Assembly (NCBI RefSeq): GCF_009847015.1 | Contig: NZ_WVEM01000003.1 | Span: 124,001 to 188,000 of the forward strand | Direction of reading: 5' to 3' | Length of the DNA: 64,000 nucleotides | Source: Sunxiuqinia indica | GTDB lineage: Bacteria; Bacteroidota; Bacteroidia; Bacteroidales; Prolixibacteraceae | In this document: piece after piece, positions 18,501 through 26,348 of the stretch | How positions within the stretch are numbered: the first letter of the stretch is position 1 | How the letters are laid out: every line of letters begins with the position of its first letter | The notes under the pieces: generated by a model | Seen by the model: the letters and a program-made list of their open reading frames with translations, nothing else | The model's database searches: none | What the model was told of the DNA's origin: nothing | Made by a program: the position numbers and the translations under genes

Positions 18501-19044
18501 TTCTGAAGACCGGACATTCCTGGGAAACTATCAGCCAACATTTCAATGGGGTATGACCAATACCTGGTCGTATGAAGGAATCGAATTGTCAGTAATGCTT
18601 AGAGGTTCGCATGGAGCTGAAGTGCTTAACCATAATGCCCGCTATCTAAAATCAGGAGTTGGAGGTGGTAACCGAAACATGTATGAAGTTGTTTCAAACT
18701 TCTGGCGGTCAGAATCGAATCCGGGTAATGGTGAAATACCTAAACCTCGTATGCTACCGACTACTGTTCGTGATTTTGGCTCCAGCTATTGGGTTGAAGA
18801 CGGATCATTTGTTCGGATTCAAAACATTCGAATTGGCTATAACTTACCACAACGAATGGCTCAGAAGCTAAACGTAGGCGGAGTAAAACTCTATGTGAAT
18901 ATGGAAAATGTATATGTATTCTCTGACTACCTAGGATATGACCCGGAAGGAAGTACCTATCAAACTGGCGTTTTAGTAGGCTTTGATTATGGCGCCTATC
19001 CAAATCCGTTTACAGCTACAGCCGGAGTTAATATTACATTTTAA
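15571..19044 (+). CDS. SusC-type TonB-dependent glycan importer with STN signalling domain
   Basis: A 1157-residue outer-membrane protein. After a signal peptide (ending near FALDTYSQ) come an STN domain (about 45-115), a carboxypeptidase-like beta-sandwich (about 130-215), the plug (about 220-335) and a 22-strand barrel ending in VNITF. STN domains mark transporters that signal to a FecR partner, and the FecR gene is directly upstream. It would import oligosaccharides using TonB energy, with the SusD lipoprotein as its lid. The ATG at 15571 leaves an unusually long positively charged n-region; the in-frame ATGs at 15631 and 15634 are alternatives. Confidence 0.92.
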   Translation: MKKNPERWVLPRHALKKGLQMMKCSLILYFLGIIQVFALDTYSQQTKFSMNFESTRLESILNEIENQSEYYFLYNQDYVDVDQVVTVDVKDRRIEELLNSLLETTSIEFEIFNRQIVLTEKNDFLRQQQKTITGKVTDSNDLPLPGVTVVIKGSTVGTITDLDGEYQISEVPTNSTLVFSFVGLKTQEIQVEGRSAIDVTMVEDAIGLDEVVAIGYGTVRKRDLTGSVVSVGADKLEERPYSNAMQALSGQVSGVQITQTQGAPGIAPTVKVRGASSINAGTTPLYVVDGIPLEDNTSNSTSTGASSGSNMDFNRNPLNYINPNDIESIEILKDASSAAIYGSRGANGVVLITTKQGQAGETKIEANYEFGISRVNRKTEMMDAKQFIEFQTAARNNSWATIVANDPNATRGNNVTVPVEFSDSEWLNRIGNGTDWQDVLFRTAQSHNIQLSASGGNEKTQFMVSAGFLDSEGVVDQNTYSRINLRSNVRHKFNDRSRMGLNIGLSRAQEAPYGTSGKSDVTSLALQSNPIFPLYVETGSLGFKDPESIWNTFVKYGLQLWHPYSLTREADKKKIMNVVTASSYFEYDVLKDLTFKTSMSTNVENTFYNFYWNEGQNWGYSGWVPATADFITLQSYNWVWENTLNYNKTFNEVHDLSVLAGYSIQEQRTDYSNMRASSFPNDLVHTLNAGVVNNGSTSAQDWSLISYLARTNYSYKGKYLVTAAVRADGSSRFGSNNLWGYFPSGSVAWRMSEEAFLQSTSWLDNLKVRLSYGATGNNQIPNYGAIGILGYSPYVAGDNVEQGISTETFADKNLKWEKTGQVNFGVDMSILNQRVNFSGDIYYSKTRDLLLDVPIPILTGFSSTLTNVGELENKGFEVNVNTRNIDRKFKWMTDFNIFANRNKVLKLGENDAPIDINVSSMTSRTVVGKPIGMYYGYVIDGVIMSQAELNSNEYPVWPGSEPGDPRVKDVNDDGKIDSEDRTFLGNYQPTFQWGMTNTWSYEGIELSVMLRGSHGAEVLNHNARYLKSGVGGGNRNMYEVVSNFWRSESNPGNGEIPKPRMLPTTVRDFGSSYWVEDGSFVRIQNIRIGYNLPQRMAQKLNVGGVKLYVNMENVYVFSDYLGYDPEGSTYQTGVLVGFDYGAYPNPFTATAGVNITF

Positions 19045-19076
19045 AAAACCAGATATAACTATTAAAACTAAGGAAA

Positions 19077-20483
19077 ATGAAAAAAATATTATATATCCTG
19101 TTTTTAAGCTGCATAATTCTCTCTGGTTGTGGGGAAGAATTTCTTGATCGGACACCTATTTCAAATCCTAATGAAGCGGATTTTTATCAATCGCAGGAAG
19201 ATATAGAAACAGGATTGTGGGCTGTATATAATTCATTGTATACCCTCTATGGTCCGGAGAGTTTACCATCGTTCTATGGCGAATTGATGTCAGATAATGC
19301 TTATAGTGATAATGCAGCAGGAAGAATTCAAGACTATGAGGGGTTTGAAAATCACACCATGAGCGACGATAATGAATTGGTGTTGGGCTATTGGAATAGC
19401 TACTACGAAGCTTTGTATGATATTAATAATATCATCACGAGTGCTGAAAATATCGAAGAAGGTAATCTGGATGGGTTAATTGGAGAGGCCAAGTTTTTGC
19501 GGGCTCTCTACTATTTCGATATGGTTCGGGCTTGGGGCGATGTGCCGTTGGTTACCACTCCGCTTAGTATTAGCGAAGCATATGCGCAAGGTCGCACCTC
19601 TGAGTCCATTGTTTACGAGCAGATTATTTCAGACTTGACATCGGCTGCATCCCTATTGCCAACCAAAGCGAATGAACGCTTCGTTGGTGCGGCAACTAGC
19701 GATGCTGCGAATACGCTTATGGGTAAAGTTTATCTTACCTTGGGCGATAAGTCAAAGGCAACAGAAGCTTTAATGAAAGTGTACGGTAAGTTTTCACTGG
19801 TACCCTATGCTGACTTGTGGGATTTGACTAAGAAGAATAATGCGTCATCTATCTTTGAAGTTCAGTATAAAGGTGGGATTTCTAACCCATACAGCAGATA
19901 TTGGGCGATGTTCTCTCCGCTCGATAACCGTGTTGTTACGGCCTGGGGGGCAGGAATGAATCAGGTTACCATGGATTTGTGGAATGCCTACGAAGATGGC
20001 GATCCCAGACGAGATCTTTCTATTCAGGATGGTTACACAACTGCAAGCGGTGTAGAAGTGGACGTGAAATACCCTATTAAATGGAAAGATGAAAATGCTG
20101 ATGTTGATGGATTAAGAGAAACAGCTGATAATAACTTTATTGTCTTGAGATATGCCGATGTTTTACTTATGCTTACTGAAGCGACCGGAGACGTTAAATA
20201 TATGAATGAGGTTAGAGCTCGGGTCGGTCTACCGGCCTATGGTACCGCAGGATTTCCATCGGAGTATAATACCGTTCCTTTGGCGCTTGAACACGAACGC
20301 CGGGTTGAGCTCGCACTGGAGTTTCATCGTTGGTTTGATCTGAAACGTACAGGACGTGCCATTGAAGTATTGAAAAATAGTGGGAAAGGGATCACAATTA
20401 ATGAGAATCAACTGTGGCTGCCTATTCCTCTCGAGGTGATTACACAAAACCCTGAAGTGATTAGTCAAAATGATGGCTACTAA
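19077..20483 (+). CDS. SusD/RagB-family surface glycan-binding lipoprotein
   Basis: A 468-residue lipoprotein (Cys18 in ILSGCGEEF) with the SusD layout: an N-terminal SusD-like helical region (DRTPISNPNEADFY, GEAKFLRALYYFDMVRAWG) and the RagB/SusD C-terminal part (LALEHERRVELALEFHRW FDLKRT, LWLPIPLEVI). It caps the SusC barrel and presents glycan. It starts 32 bp after SusC and ends the operon at a hairpin terminator. It is somewhat shorter than many SusD proteins but complete. Ligand specificity cannot be read from sequence. Confidence 0.92.
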   Translation: MKKILYILFLSCIILSGCGEEFLDRTPISNPNEADFYQSQEDIETGLWAVYNSLYTLYGPESLPSFYGELMSDNAYSDNAAGRIQDYEGFENHTMSDDNELVLGYWNSYYEALYDINNIITSAENIEEGNLDGLIGEAKFLRALYYFDMVRAWGDVPLVTTPLSISEAYAQGRTSESIVYEQIISDLTSAASLLPTKANERFVGAATSDAANTLMGKVYLTLGDKSKATEALMKVYGKFSLVPYADLWDLTKKNNASSIFEVQYKGGISNPYSRYWAMFSPLDNRVVTAWGAGMNQVTMDLWNAYEDGDPRRDLSIQDGYTTASGVEVDVKYPIKWKDENADVDGLRETADNNFIVLRYADVLLMLTEATGDVKYMNEVRARVGLPAYGTAGFPSEYNTVPLALEHERRVELALEFHRWFDLKRTGRAIEVLKNSGKGITINENQLWLPIPLEVITQNPEVISQNDGY

Positions 20484-20520
20484 CATTTTTTATAACAATC
20501 GTTTTAGTTAAGTTAGATTG

Positions 20521-20566
20521 AAGACTGCTGGTTTGTTAATAATAACAGATTGGCAGTCTTTTTCTT
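20521..20566 (+). terminator. Terminator after SusD
   Basis: An 18-pair stem (20521-20538 with 20543-20560), four of the pairs G-T, with a 4-base loop and a following T-run. It closes the glycan locus. Confidence 0.85.
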
Positions 20567-20657
20567 TCTTCTGAGTTTTGTTTTTCAATAACGATTTTTG
20601 TTTTTAGAAAAATTGATGCTCTAACCAGCTAAACGACTCAAAAGTGGGAAGATTAGC

Positions 20658-20858
20658 CAATGGATATAACACAGGGAATTGGCATTGAAGACCATTATTT
20701 TATTCGGTCGTGATTTTGATGAAAATGGAGTGCTGCATGAATAATACGAACCGAAAATAGGTGAGCCTTTTCTTAATGACCGATTTCAAAATTGTAATTA
20801 TTTGGTGATTAACAGGACTGCCAGATCAGAAGGCCGGGATTTGGTGGCTGAAATTTAA
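20658..20858 (+). pseudogene. Possible decayed gene remnant
   Basis: This 370-bp gap between SusD and the YdcF-like gene has no intact gene. One frame reads as protein-like text for about 66 codons: PMDITQGIGIEDHYLFGRDF, then DENGVLHE, an in-frame TAA at 20742, then YEPKIGEPFLNDRFQN and CNYLVINRTARSEGRDLVAE to a TAA at 20856. Another in-frame TAG precedes it at 20655. It may be the eroded 3' end of a gene of the glycan locus. The family is not recognised, and chance cannot be excluded. Confidence 0.3.
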
Positions 20859-21631
20859 ATCCAGCCTCTCAATTTATAATAGCCTAAGGCTGCCAGTTCT
20901 CGGGCAATCAGAATCTCGTATTTGAGGTGGTTCCAAAACTGGTAGCGAAAGGATTTGCTTTTTCCAATGTTTGGTATTGGTAGCTGATTTCCACCTAATT
21001 TGTCGTCGTCAAAGCTCAGATCAGCTTCCAGCGTGTTCTCAAATGCGGGCAAGGCATTTACACGCGTAAAACCAGCTTTCTGAAAGCACAGGACAGAACG
21101 CCTCGTGTGTTCGGGTGAGGTAACAATTAAAAGCGGCTTTTGTGTTAGTAATCGGCCATGGAAAAGGCGTAGATTCAGGGCTTGCCAGCGTGTGTTTGTT
21201 CCATGTTGCTCAAATAAAATCCGATCTTTCGAAATACCTCTTTTGATTAAATCAGTAGCTACTCGCTTGGGTGTGGAAAGTGAATCATTCAAATTTCCGG
21301 GTATGGAGATGATGACTTTACTTTCTGGAAATTGGAGAGCCGCATCTACCACAAACCAGGCTCGCATCAGGTTCGATTCACTGGGCATGCCACCGCCTCC
21401 GAGCATGACAATGTATGCCGGTTTTTCCTTTACTTCGGATAAACTGGTTCCCAGCCAATGATAGGCATAATAAGGGACAGTCGTGAAACTGAGACCCAGA
21501 ATGATCAGGAAAAGGATGCCCGATGCAAAAACAAGCCGTTGAAATAATCTCAAAATTTTGATGCCCACTTTAACATTGTATTTGTTAAGCGACAGCAAAG
21601 TACAAAAAAGGGTGGTTCTGATCAAAATCAA
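20855..21631 (-). CDS. YdcF/SanA/ElyC-type membrane-anchored DUF218 protein
   Basis: A 258-residue protein with one N-terminal membrane segment (about 33-52) and a DUF218 domain. The domain markers are AYIVMLGGGG, the acidic and polar block near RAWFVVDAALQFPESKVIIS, and RWQALNLR. The family in E. coli (SanA, ElyC, YdcF) is tied to envelope integrity and lipid-carrier or peptidoglycan metabolism, without a firm reaction. The start is uncertain: the ATG at 21631 lies only 38 bp from the divergent promoter, and a GTG at 21568 would give a cleaner signal anchor. It is divergent from the kinase/RapZ-like gene. Confidence 0.75.
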   Translation of the reverse strand: MILIRTTLFCTLLSLNKYNVKVGIKILRLFQRLVFASGILFLIILGLSFTTVPYYAYHWLGTSLSEVKEKPAYIVMLGGGGMPSESNLMRAWFVVDAALQFPESKVIISIPGNLNDSLSTPKRVATDLIKRGISKDRILFEQHGTNTRWQALNLRLFHGRLLTQKPLLIVTSPEHTRRSVLCFQKAGFTRVNALPAFENTLEADLSFDDDKLGGNQLPIPNIGKSKSFRYQFWNHLKYEILIARELAALGYYKLRGWI

Positions 21632-21668
21632 GACACTGGTTTTAGCTTCAGGAGCTCTGATTTTCTGT

Positions 21669-21676
21669 TATCTTTG
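21669..21676 (+). promoter_or_regulatory. -7 box (TATCTTTG) that sets the start of the next gene
   Basis: A perfect TAnnTTTG box. Transcription should begin near base 21680, so codons upstream of that cannot be translated and the GTG at 21701 becomes the likely start. Confidence 0.6.
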
Positions 21677-21700
21677 TTTATCAAGAAAAAAAAGATAATT

Positions 21701-23128
21701 GTGGACTTAAAAGTAAAAGAAGAAATCATCCGATTATATGAAGGTTATTTTCACGAAGAAATGACCGCTTTTGAAGTGCTGCCTCAATCCGGTTCGTATC
21801 GTGAGTATTGCCGGATTAAAAGTGCGAATCATCAGGCCATTGGTTCCTGGAATCAGGATGTGAAGGAAAATACCGCTTTCCTCGAATTTTCTGATCATTT
21901 TTTTAAACAGGGAATTTCCGTACCGGAAATCTATACGGTAAATAAGGAGAAAACTTGCTATATCCAAGAAGATTTGGGGAATCTCACTTTGTTTGATTAT
22001 TTGAGTCGTACCCGTGAGTTGGAGGGCTTTTCGGAAAAAATAGTCAATGTGTATCAAAAAGTACTTATTGAACTTCCCAAGCTGCAGATCAAAGCCGGCA
22101 AGGGGATCAACTATAATGTCTGTTATCCGCGTGCGGCATTCGACAAGCAGTCGATGATGTGGGACTTGAACTACTTCAAGTACTATTTTCTGAAGCTGGC
22201 GAAAATCCCGTTTGATGAGCAGGCGTTGGAAGACGATTTTCAAAAGTTCAGTGATTACCTGCTGGCGGCAGAGAGCGACTTTTTCATGTTTCGTGATTTC
22301 CAGTCGCGCAACATTATGCTTCGCGACGGCAAGGTCGCTTTTATCGATTATCAGGGAGGACGAAAAGGGGCTTTACAATACGATTTAGCCTCCTTGCTTT
22401 ACGATGCCAAAGCCGATATTCCTCAACCGGTTCGTAATGATTTGTTGGAGTTTTACCTGGATGAATTGGAGAAATACAATCCCAAAGATCGCGACGAGTT
22501 TAAAGCCTATTTTACCGGTTATGTGTTGATTCGTATTATGCAGGCCATGGGTGCTTATGGGTTTCGGGGATTTTATGAGAAGAAAGAGCATTTCCTGAAA
22601 AGTATTCCGTTTGCCCTGGAGAATTTGAGCTATTTGCTGAAGAACAATAATATTCCGATTGAATTGCCTGAATTGTATGGTGTTTTGGAAGCCGTAAGCG
22701 ATTCTATTTTCCTGAAGAAAGTAGGTGAGAAAAATGGTACCTTAACCGTGACAGTCAGCAGCTTTTCATACAAAAAAGGTTTGCCGCAGGATACTTCCGG
22801 TAATGGGGGAGGCTATATTTTCGATTGCCGTGCTATTCATAATCCGGGACGATATGAAGAATACAAACAACTCACAGGAAAAGACCAGCCAGTTATTGAC
22901 TTTTTGGAAGAGAAATCTGATGTAAAAGAATTTCTCAGTCATGTTTATGGTTTGGTTGATCAATCAGTACAAACCTATCTGTCGAGAGGGTTTACCCACC
23001 TGAGTGTTAACTTCGGCTGTACCGGCGGCCAACATCGGTCGGTATATGCTGCCGAGCAACTGGCAGCTCATCTGAAAGAAAAATACAAGGTCAATATATT
23101 GTTGTCTCATCGTGAGCAGGATTTTTAG
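21701..23128 (+). CDS. Phosphotransferase (APH/AmgK-like) fused to a RapZ C-terminal domain
   Basis: About 475 residues from the GTG start. The first 320 residues have an aminoglycoside-phosphotransferase-like kinase fold: FFMFRDFQSRNIML (catalytic loop, H-to-F-R-D-x-x-x-x-N form) and AFIDYQGGRKGALQYDLA (DxD-like). This resembles AmgK-type sugar kinases of cell-wall recycling. The last 140 residues match the C-terminal domain of RapZ: GGYIFDCRAIHNPGRY, FLSHVYGLVD and NFGCTGGQHRSVY. In E. coli that domain senses glucosamine-6-phosphate and binds small RNA and RNase E. The Walker domain of RapZ is absent. The fusion suggests a kinase whose activity is tied to amino-sugar levels. Domain calls are good; function is inferred. 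Its 3' end overlaps the convergent gene by 4 bp. Confidence 0.75.
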   Translation: MDLKVKEEIIRLYEGYFHEEMTAFEVLPQSGSYREYCRIKSANHQAIGSWNQDVKENTAFLEFSDHFFKQGISVPEIYTVNKEKTCYIQEDLGNLTLFDYLSRTRELEGFSEKIVNVYQKVLIELPKLQIKAGKGINYNVCYPRAAFDKQSMMWDLNYFKYYFLKLAKIPFDEQALEDDFQKFSDYLLAAESDFFMFRDFQSRNIMLRDGKVAFIDYQGGRKGALQYDLASLLYDAKADIPQPVRNDLLEFYLDELEKYNPKDRDEFKAYFTGYVLIRIMQAMGAYGFRGFYEKKEHFLKSIPFALENLSYLLKNNNIPIELPELYGVLEAVSDSIFLKKVGEKNGTLTVTVSSFSYKKGLPQDTSGNGGGYIFDCRAIHNPGRYEEYKQLTGKDQPVIDFLEEKSDVKEFLSHVYGLVDQSVQTYLSRGFTHLSVNFGCTGGQHRSVYAAEQLAAHLKEKYKVNILLSHREQDF

Positions 23129-23505
23129 CCAAGTAATTGAAAACGAATATAGTTGTTTAGTCGGTCGATTATTTCAATTTTGTACCGGTTAAATAGCTTG
23201 TTCGATTCGTTGGCGCTCAAAAATACAAGTAGAAATCCAGTTTGACTCATTTTCCAATCGTGATAGGTATCTCCATTTTCGATGTTCGTTACGAAAATTG
23301 GTTTGATGTAGTGTTGCGGATTCAACCCAGCGCAAAACAAGGTGTGATTTGCATGTCGGATCGCTTCTGCCAATTCGTGCTCATCGCGTAGTCCCGCATC
23401 GTACAAGTCGGTGCAGGAATAACGTAATTCACGGTCATGCAATCCTTCAATTAGGGCGCGCAACATGTCAGTCTCGATTTCAGGATATTTGATTAAGCTT
23501 TTCAT
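23125..23505 (-). CDS. Uncharacterised 126-residue protein, possibly Rha/antirepressor-like
   Basis: I do not recognise this protein with confidence. It is soluble, has no signal peptide, and begins 13 bp after the cbpA stop in the same direction. The C-terminal half (HYIKPIFVTNIENGDTY, MSQTGFLLVFLSANES, then an amphipathic helix) loosely resembles the layout of phage Rha/antirepressor domains. It does not look like the CbpM chaperone modulator usually found beside cbpA. A role as a partner or modulator of the DnaJ-like protein is inferred only from position. Confidence 0.55.
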   Translation of the reverse strand: MKSLIKYPEIETDMLRALIEGLHDRELRYSCTDLYDAGLRDEHELAEAIRHANHTLFCAGLNPQHYIKPIFVTNIENGDTYHDWKMSQTGFLLVFLSANESNKLFNRYKIEIIDRLNNYIRFQLLG

Positions 23506-23518
23506 AAACTTTCTATTT

Positions 23519-24457
23519 TCAGTTAAAACTTAGCCTGAGTTTCTCAAACAGTTCTTTTTGCGTAGGAGTTAGCTTTTCGGGGATCTGTATCTGAAGTTGA
23601 ACCAACAGGTCGCCGGCTTGATTCGGTTTACCGTAAATTGGCATACCTTTCCCTTTTACTCTCAGTATTTTGTCGTTTTTAGTACCGGCCGGAATTTTGA
23701 TTTTTATCTTTCCGTCCATTGTTTTAACCTTTGTTTCGCCTCCCAGCACAGCGTCAAACAAGCTGATCTGGTGACGTATCTTCAGGTCATTCCCGATTCG
23801 CTCAAATGAACTGTGTGGCAACACACGCAGGGTGACCATCAGGTTGCCGGGATCACCACTGCCACTTCCTTTCCCTCCTTTGCCCTTAAGCCGCAACACT
23901 TGTTTGTCGTAGGCACCGGGTTTTATTGTCAGCTTGATTTTCTCCTGTTGGAGCTGAATAATCTTACTGGTTCCGTGGAAGGCTTCCTCCAGGCTAATTC
24001 GAAGATCCGCTTGAAAGTCCTGCCCCTTGAAACCAAAGTTCGCGTTTCTTCCCCTTGAGCTTCGGGAACTTCCTCTGCTTCCAAAAAATGCGTCAAAGAA
24101 ATCGGAAAAGCCGGATGAGCCAAAGCCGCCAAATACGTCGTTTAAGTCGTCTTCCGAATAGAATGTTTGTCCTTGCTGCCGGCCAAAACCTCCAAATGGA
24201 TTGTGTCCTGAGTAAGCTCCACCCTGTTCAAACCGGTTCCAATTTTCGCCCAGCTCGTCATATTTTTTCCGCTTGTCAGGGTTGCTCAATACCGCGTGGG
24301 CTTCGTTTATTTCCTTGAACCGGCTTTCTGTTTCTTTGTCACCCTGATTTTTGTCCGGGTGGTACTTAATAGCCAGTTTTCGGTAGGCTTTCTTTATTTC
24401 GGCCTGCGAAGCATTTTTATCAACTCCAAGTATTTTGTAATAGTCTTTGTATTCCAT
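23519..24457 (-). CDS. cbpA: CbpA-type DnaJ co-chaperone
   Basis: A 312-residue cytoplasmic protein. The J domain (1-70) has the HPD motif at residues 33-35, which stimulates DnaK ATPase. A Gly/Phe-rich linker with many Gly-Ser-Arg residues (about 75-140) follows, then the two beta-barrel substrate-binding domains of DnaJ C-terminal type ([24 protein letters not shown]). There is no cysteine-rich zinc domain, which separates CbpA from DnaJ. It lies downstream of two small heat-shock genes and a terminator, so it may also have its own promoter. It is expected to deliver misfolded proteins to DnaK. Confidence 0.88.
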   Translation of the reverse strand: MEYKDYYKILGVDKNASQAEIKKAYRKLAIKYHPDKNQGDKETESRFKEINEAHAVLSNPDKRKKYDELGENWNRFEQGGAYSGHNPFGGFGRQQGQTFYSEDDLNDVFGGFGSSGFSDFFDAFFGSRGSSRSSRGRNANFGFKGQDFQADLRISLEEAFHGTSKIIQLQQEKIKLTIKPGAYDKQVLRLKGKGGKGSGSGDPGNLMVTLRVLPHSSFERIGNDLKIRHQISLFDAVLGGETKVKTMDGKIKIKIPAGTKNDKILRVKGKGMPIYGKPNQAGDLLVQLQIQIPEKLTPTQKELFEKLRLSFN

Positions 24458-24481
24458 TTCGGCTTCTTGTTTAAAATCAGC

Positions 24482-24517
24482 AAAAAAGGGGTGTCCGTTG
24501 GTTGGTCACCCCTTTTT
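24482..24517 (-). terminator. Terminator between hsp20 and cbpA
   Basis: A 10-bp stem (24484-24493 with 24507-24516) with a 13-base loop, bounded by A-run and T-run so that it works on either strand. On the minus strand it would end the hsp20 transcript. Confidence 0.75.
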
Positions 24518-24542
24518 CATTGAGGACGGGGCCACCGGTCCG

Positions 24543-24989
24543 TTAATTAATTTCAATTTTTTTTGCAGGTTTTGGCTTCGCTTCCTCTTTCTTGGGAATT
24601 GCAATTTTCAGTACTCCATTTTCATATTTAGCCGAAATCTTATCACTTTCTGCGGTCTGCGGCAAAGTGAACGAACGGCTAAACGATTGATAACTGAATT
24701 CACGTTGGGTAAACTGCTGTCCTTTTTTCGTTTCGCTGTCTACTTTTTTTTCAGATGAAATGGTCAGCAAGCTGTTTTCAAGGTCAATTTTGAAATCTTT
24801 TTTTTCAAACCCTGGTGCGGCCATTTCCACTTCAAACCCACCATCGTCTTCCTTAATGTTTACCGAAGGAAGTGTTGTGTTCGTGTTTGAAAAATTACGT
24901 GTTGAAAAATCCATCCAGTTACGGTCGAAAAGATCATTAAAAAATTTCGGCCATAATGGAAAGTTTTCGTGTTTTTTAATTCCATTCAT
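24543..24989 (-). CDS. Small heat-shock protein, Hsp20 family (copy 2)
   Basis: A 148-residue alpha-crystallin-domain protein. The core carries MAAPGFEKKDFKIDLENSLL, a tyrosine- and phenylalanine-rich strand (REFSYQSFSRSFTLP), and ENGVLKIAIPKKE before the C-terminal tail. It is an ATP-independent holdase that keeps unfolding proteins soluble. By eye about three quarters of the residues are shared with the copy at 25668-26120, which points to local duplication. It lies 33 bp after the lipoprotein gene and is probably co-transcribed with it. Confidence 0.9.
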   Translation of the reverse strand: MNGIKKHENFPLWPKFFNDLFDRNWMDFSTRNFSNTNTTLPSVNIKEDDGGFEVEMAAPGFEKKDFKIDLENSLLTISSEKKVDSETKKGQQFTQREFSYQSFSRSFTLPQTAESDKISAKYENGVLKIAIPKKEEAKPKPAKKIEIN

Positions 24990-25022
24990 AACAACCTTCT
25001 TTTTTAATGTTACACTTCTTCA

Positions 25023-25496
25023 TTATTGATCATCCCTTGGATGATTCTGATCATTTAACGGAAATTGGTCCATGAAAAACTGATTTTTCAGGGAGTCCAT
25101 TTGCCAGAACAATGAATCCATACGCTTCATGTTGTTGCGAAAACGCTCCGAAAAAAAGTCTTTTCTGTAGAAATCGTATTTCAGCAAAGAGTCCTCGAAA
25201 AAGAAATCATTAAAATAGGACTTGCCGGAGAACGGATACTGCTGGTTGAAGCGATTTTTGAATTCATTTAAGATGCTGTCGGCTAGTAAGGTATTACCCT
25301 CAATATTGGAGTAAAACCGGGTGTACGTTGAGTCGTATCTGATCAGGTTACCGTCATCATCAAATTCCTTGTTCACCAAGATATCGGTTTTTGGTGAAAT
25401 TGAATCGGTGGACGGATTTCCTTTTTTTTCGCCCTGACCGGTACAGCTGCCTAATAACAGGACGAATAGTAACATGGATAAGCAAATGCGTTTCAT
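25023..25496 (-). CDS. Uncharacterised lipoprotein between two hsp20 copies
   Basis: A 157-residue protein with a clear lipobox (LLLGSC, Cys18), then a highly charged region rich in Asp, Phe and Asn. Short repeats of the kind D-S-L-x-x-x (DSILNEF, DSLLKYDFY, DSLFWQMDSL) suggest a helical or coiled structure. No family is recognised. Its place between two chaperone genes suggests a stress-related envelope role, but this is by position only. The gene starts 171 bp after the first hsp20 gene. Confidence 0.65.
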   Translation of the reverse strand: MKRICLSMLLFVLLLGSCTGQGEKKGNPSTDSISPKTDILVNKEFDDDGNLIRYDSTYTRFYSNIEGNTLLADSILNEFKNRFNQQYPFSGKSYFNDFFFEDSLLKYDFYRKDFFSERFRNNMKRMDSLFWQMDSLKNQFFMDQFPLNDQNHPRDDQ

Positions 25497-25667
25497 AATC
25501 TTCCTTGTTTATTCGTTAGATGATTAATTTGGCAAATGCAAGCTATTCTGCTTTTTCAATTGGCAGGCCTTGTTTTCGACCTGCCTTTAGAATTTCCGGT
25601 TTAGGGTATTATTCTTACCCGGTGGTAAGGTCGAATACCGTTTGATTTTTGATGTTCCGGTTAATTC

Positions 25668-26120
25668 TTACTTGATTTCAATTTGTTTGGGTGGTTTTGG
25701 CTTAACCTCTTCTTTTTTGGGAATGTTAACTTTCAGAATTCCATTTTCATACCTGGCCGCGATTTTTTCACTTTCAACAGTTTGGGGCAAGGTAAATGAA
25801 CGGCTAAAGGATTGGTAGCTAAACTCACGCCTGGTAAATTGTTGCCCTTTTTTTGTTTCGTCTTCCATCTTTTTCTCTGAGGAGATGGTGAGCAGGCTGT
25901 TGTTCAAGTCGATTTTGAAATCTTTTTTATCGAAACCCGGAACAGCCACTTCAACTTCAAAACCATCGTTGTCTTCCTTAATGTTTACAGCGGGCAAAGT
26001 GGTATTCGTTGTTGAATAATTCCGGTTTGACCAGTCAAATAAATTCGTATCAAAAAAGCGGTCAAATAAATCCGGATACTGATTTGAAAATCTGGTTAGT
26101 GCCATCATTTTATCCTCCAT
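25668..26120 (-). CDS. Small heat-shock protein, Hsp20 family (copy 1)
   Basis: A 150-residue Hsp20 with an alpha-crystallin domain (VAVPGFDKKDFKIDLNNSLL, REFSYQSFSRSFTLP, ENGILKVNIPKKE). It heads the stress cluster. The ATG at 26120 gives MEDKMMALTRF; the ATG at 26108 or 26105 gives a more typical start. The protein is a holdase like its paralogue, and two copies may allow mixed oligomers. About 170 bp separate it from the lipoprotein gene. A 6-bp inverted repeat there (25562-25585) lacks a T-run, so read-through is likely. Confidence 0.9.
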   Translation of the reverse strand: MEDKMMALTRFSNQYPDLFDRFFDTNLFDWSNRNYSTTNTTLPAVNIKEDNDGFEVEVAVPGFDKKDFKIDLNNSLLTISSEKKMEDETKKGQQFTRREFSYQSFSRSFTLPQTVESEKIAARYENGILKVNIPKKEEVKPKPPKQIEIK

Positions 26121-26285
26121 ACTTTTTAGTTAAACATTTATTTTTTCGATGTAAAAAAAATCAAATTAAATGCCAGAGGTTGTGAAAAGACAAATTTTCA
26201 AGCCTTAGCTGTCATTTGTTCAGTTGTACAGCTTAATGCATGCTGCCTGCCCGATTGGATGCATTGTTTTAAAATGTCATTATGG

Positions 26286-26348
26286 CAGCCTGAAAGGTGG
26301 ATCAACACTGAATAAATCAGCTTTTGTTATTGATTGCTTTTCAGGCTG
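26286..26348 (-). repeat. Inverted repeat at the 3' end of the hydrogenase operon
   Basis: CAGCCTGAAA (26286-26295) and TTTCAGGCTG (26338-26347) are perfect complements with 42 bases between. The inner arm overlaps the stop of the NuoE-like gene. No T-run follows, so it may be an mRNA 3'-end stabiliser rather than a terminator. Confidence 0.45.

Noticed and set aside
25562-25585. GGCAGG/CCTGCC hairpin between hsp20 copy 1 and the lipoprotein gene as a terminator
   Set aside because: Only six base pairs and no T-run on the minus strand, the direction of transcription.
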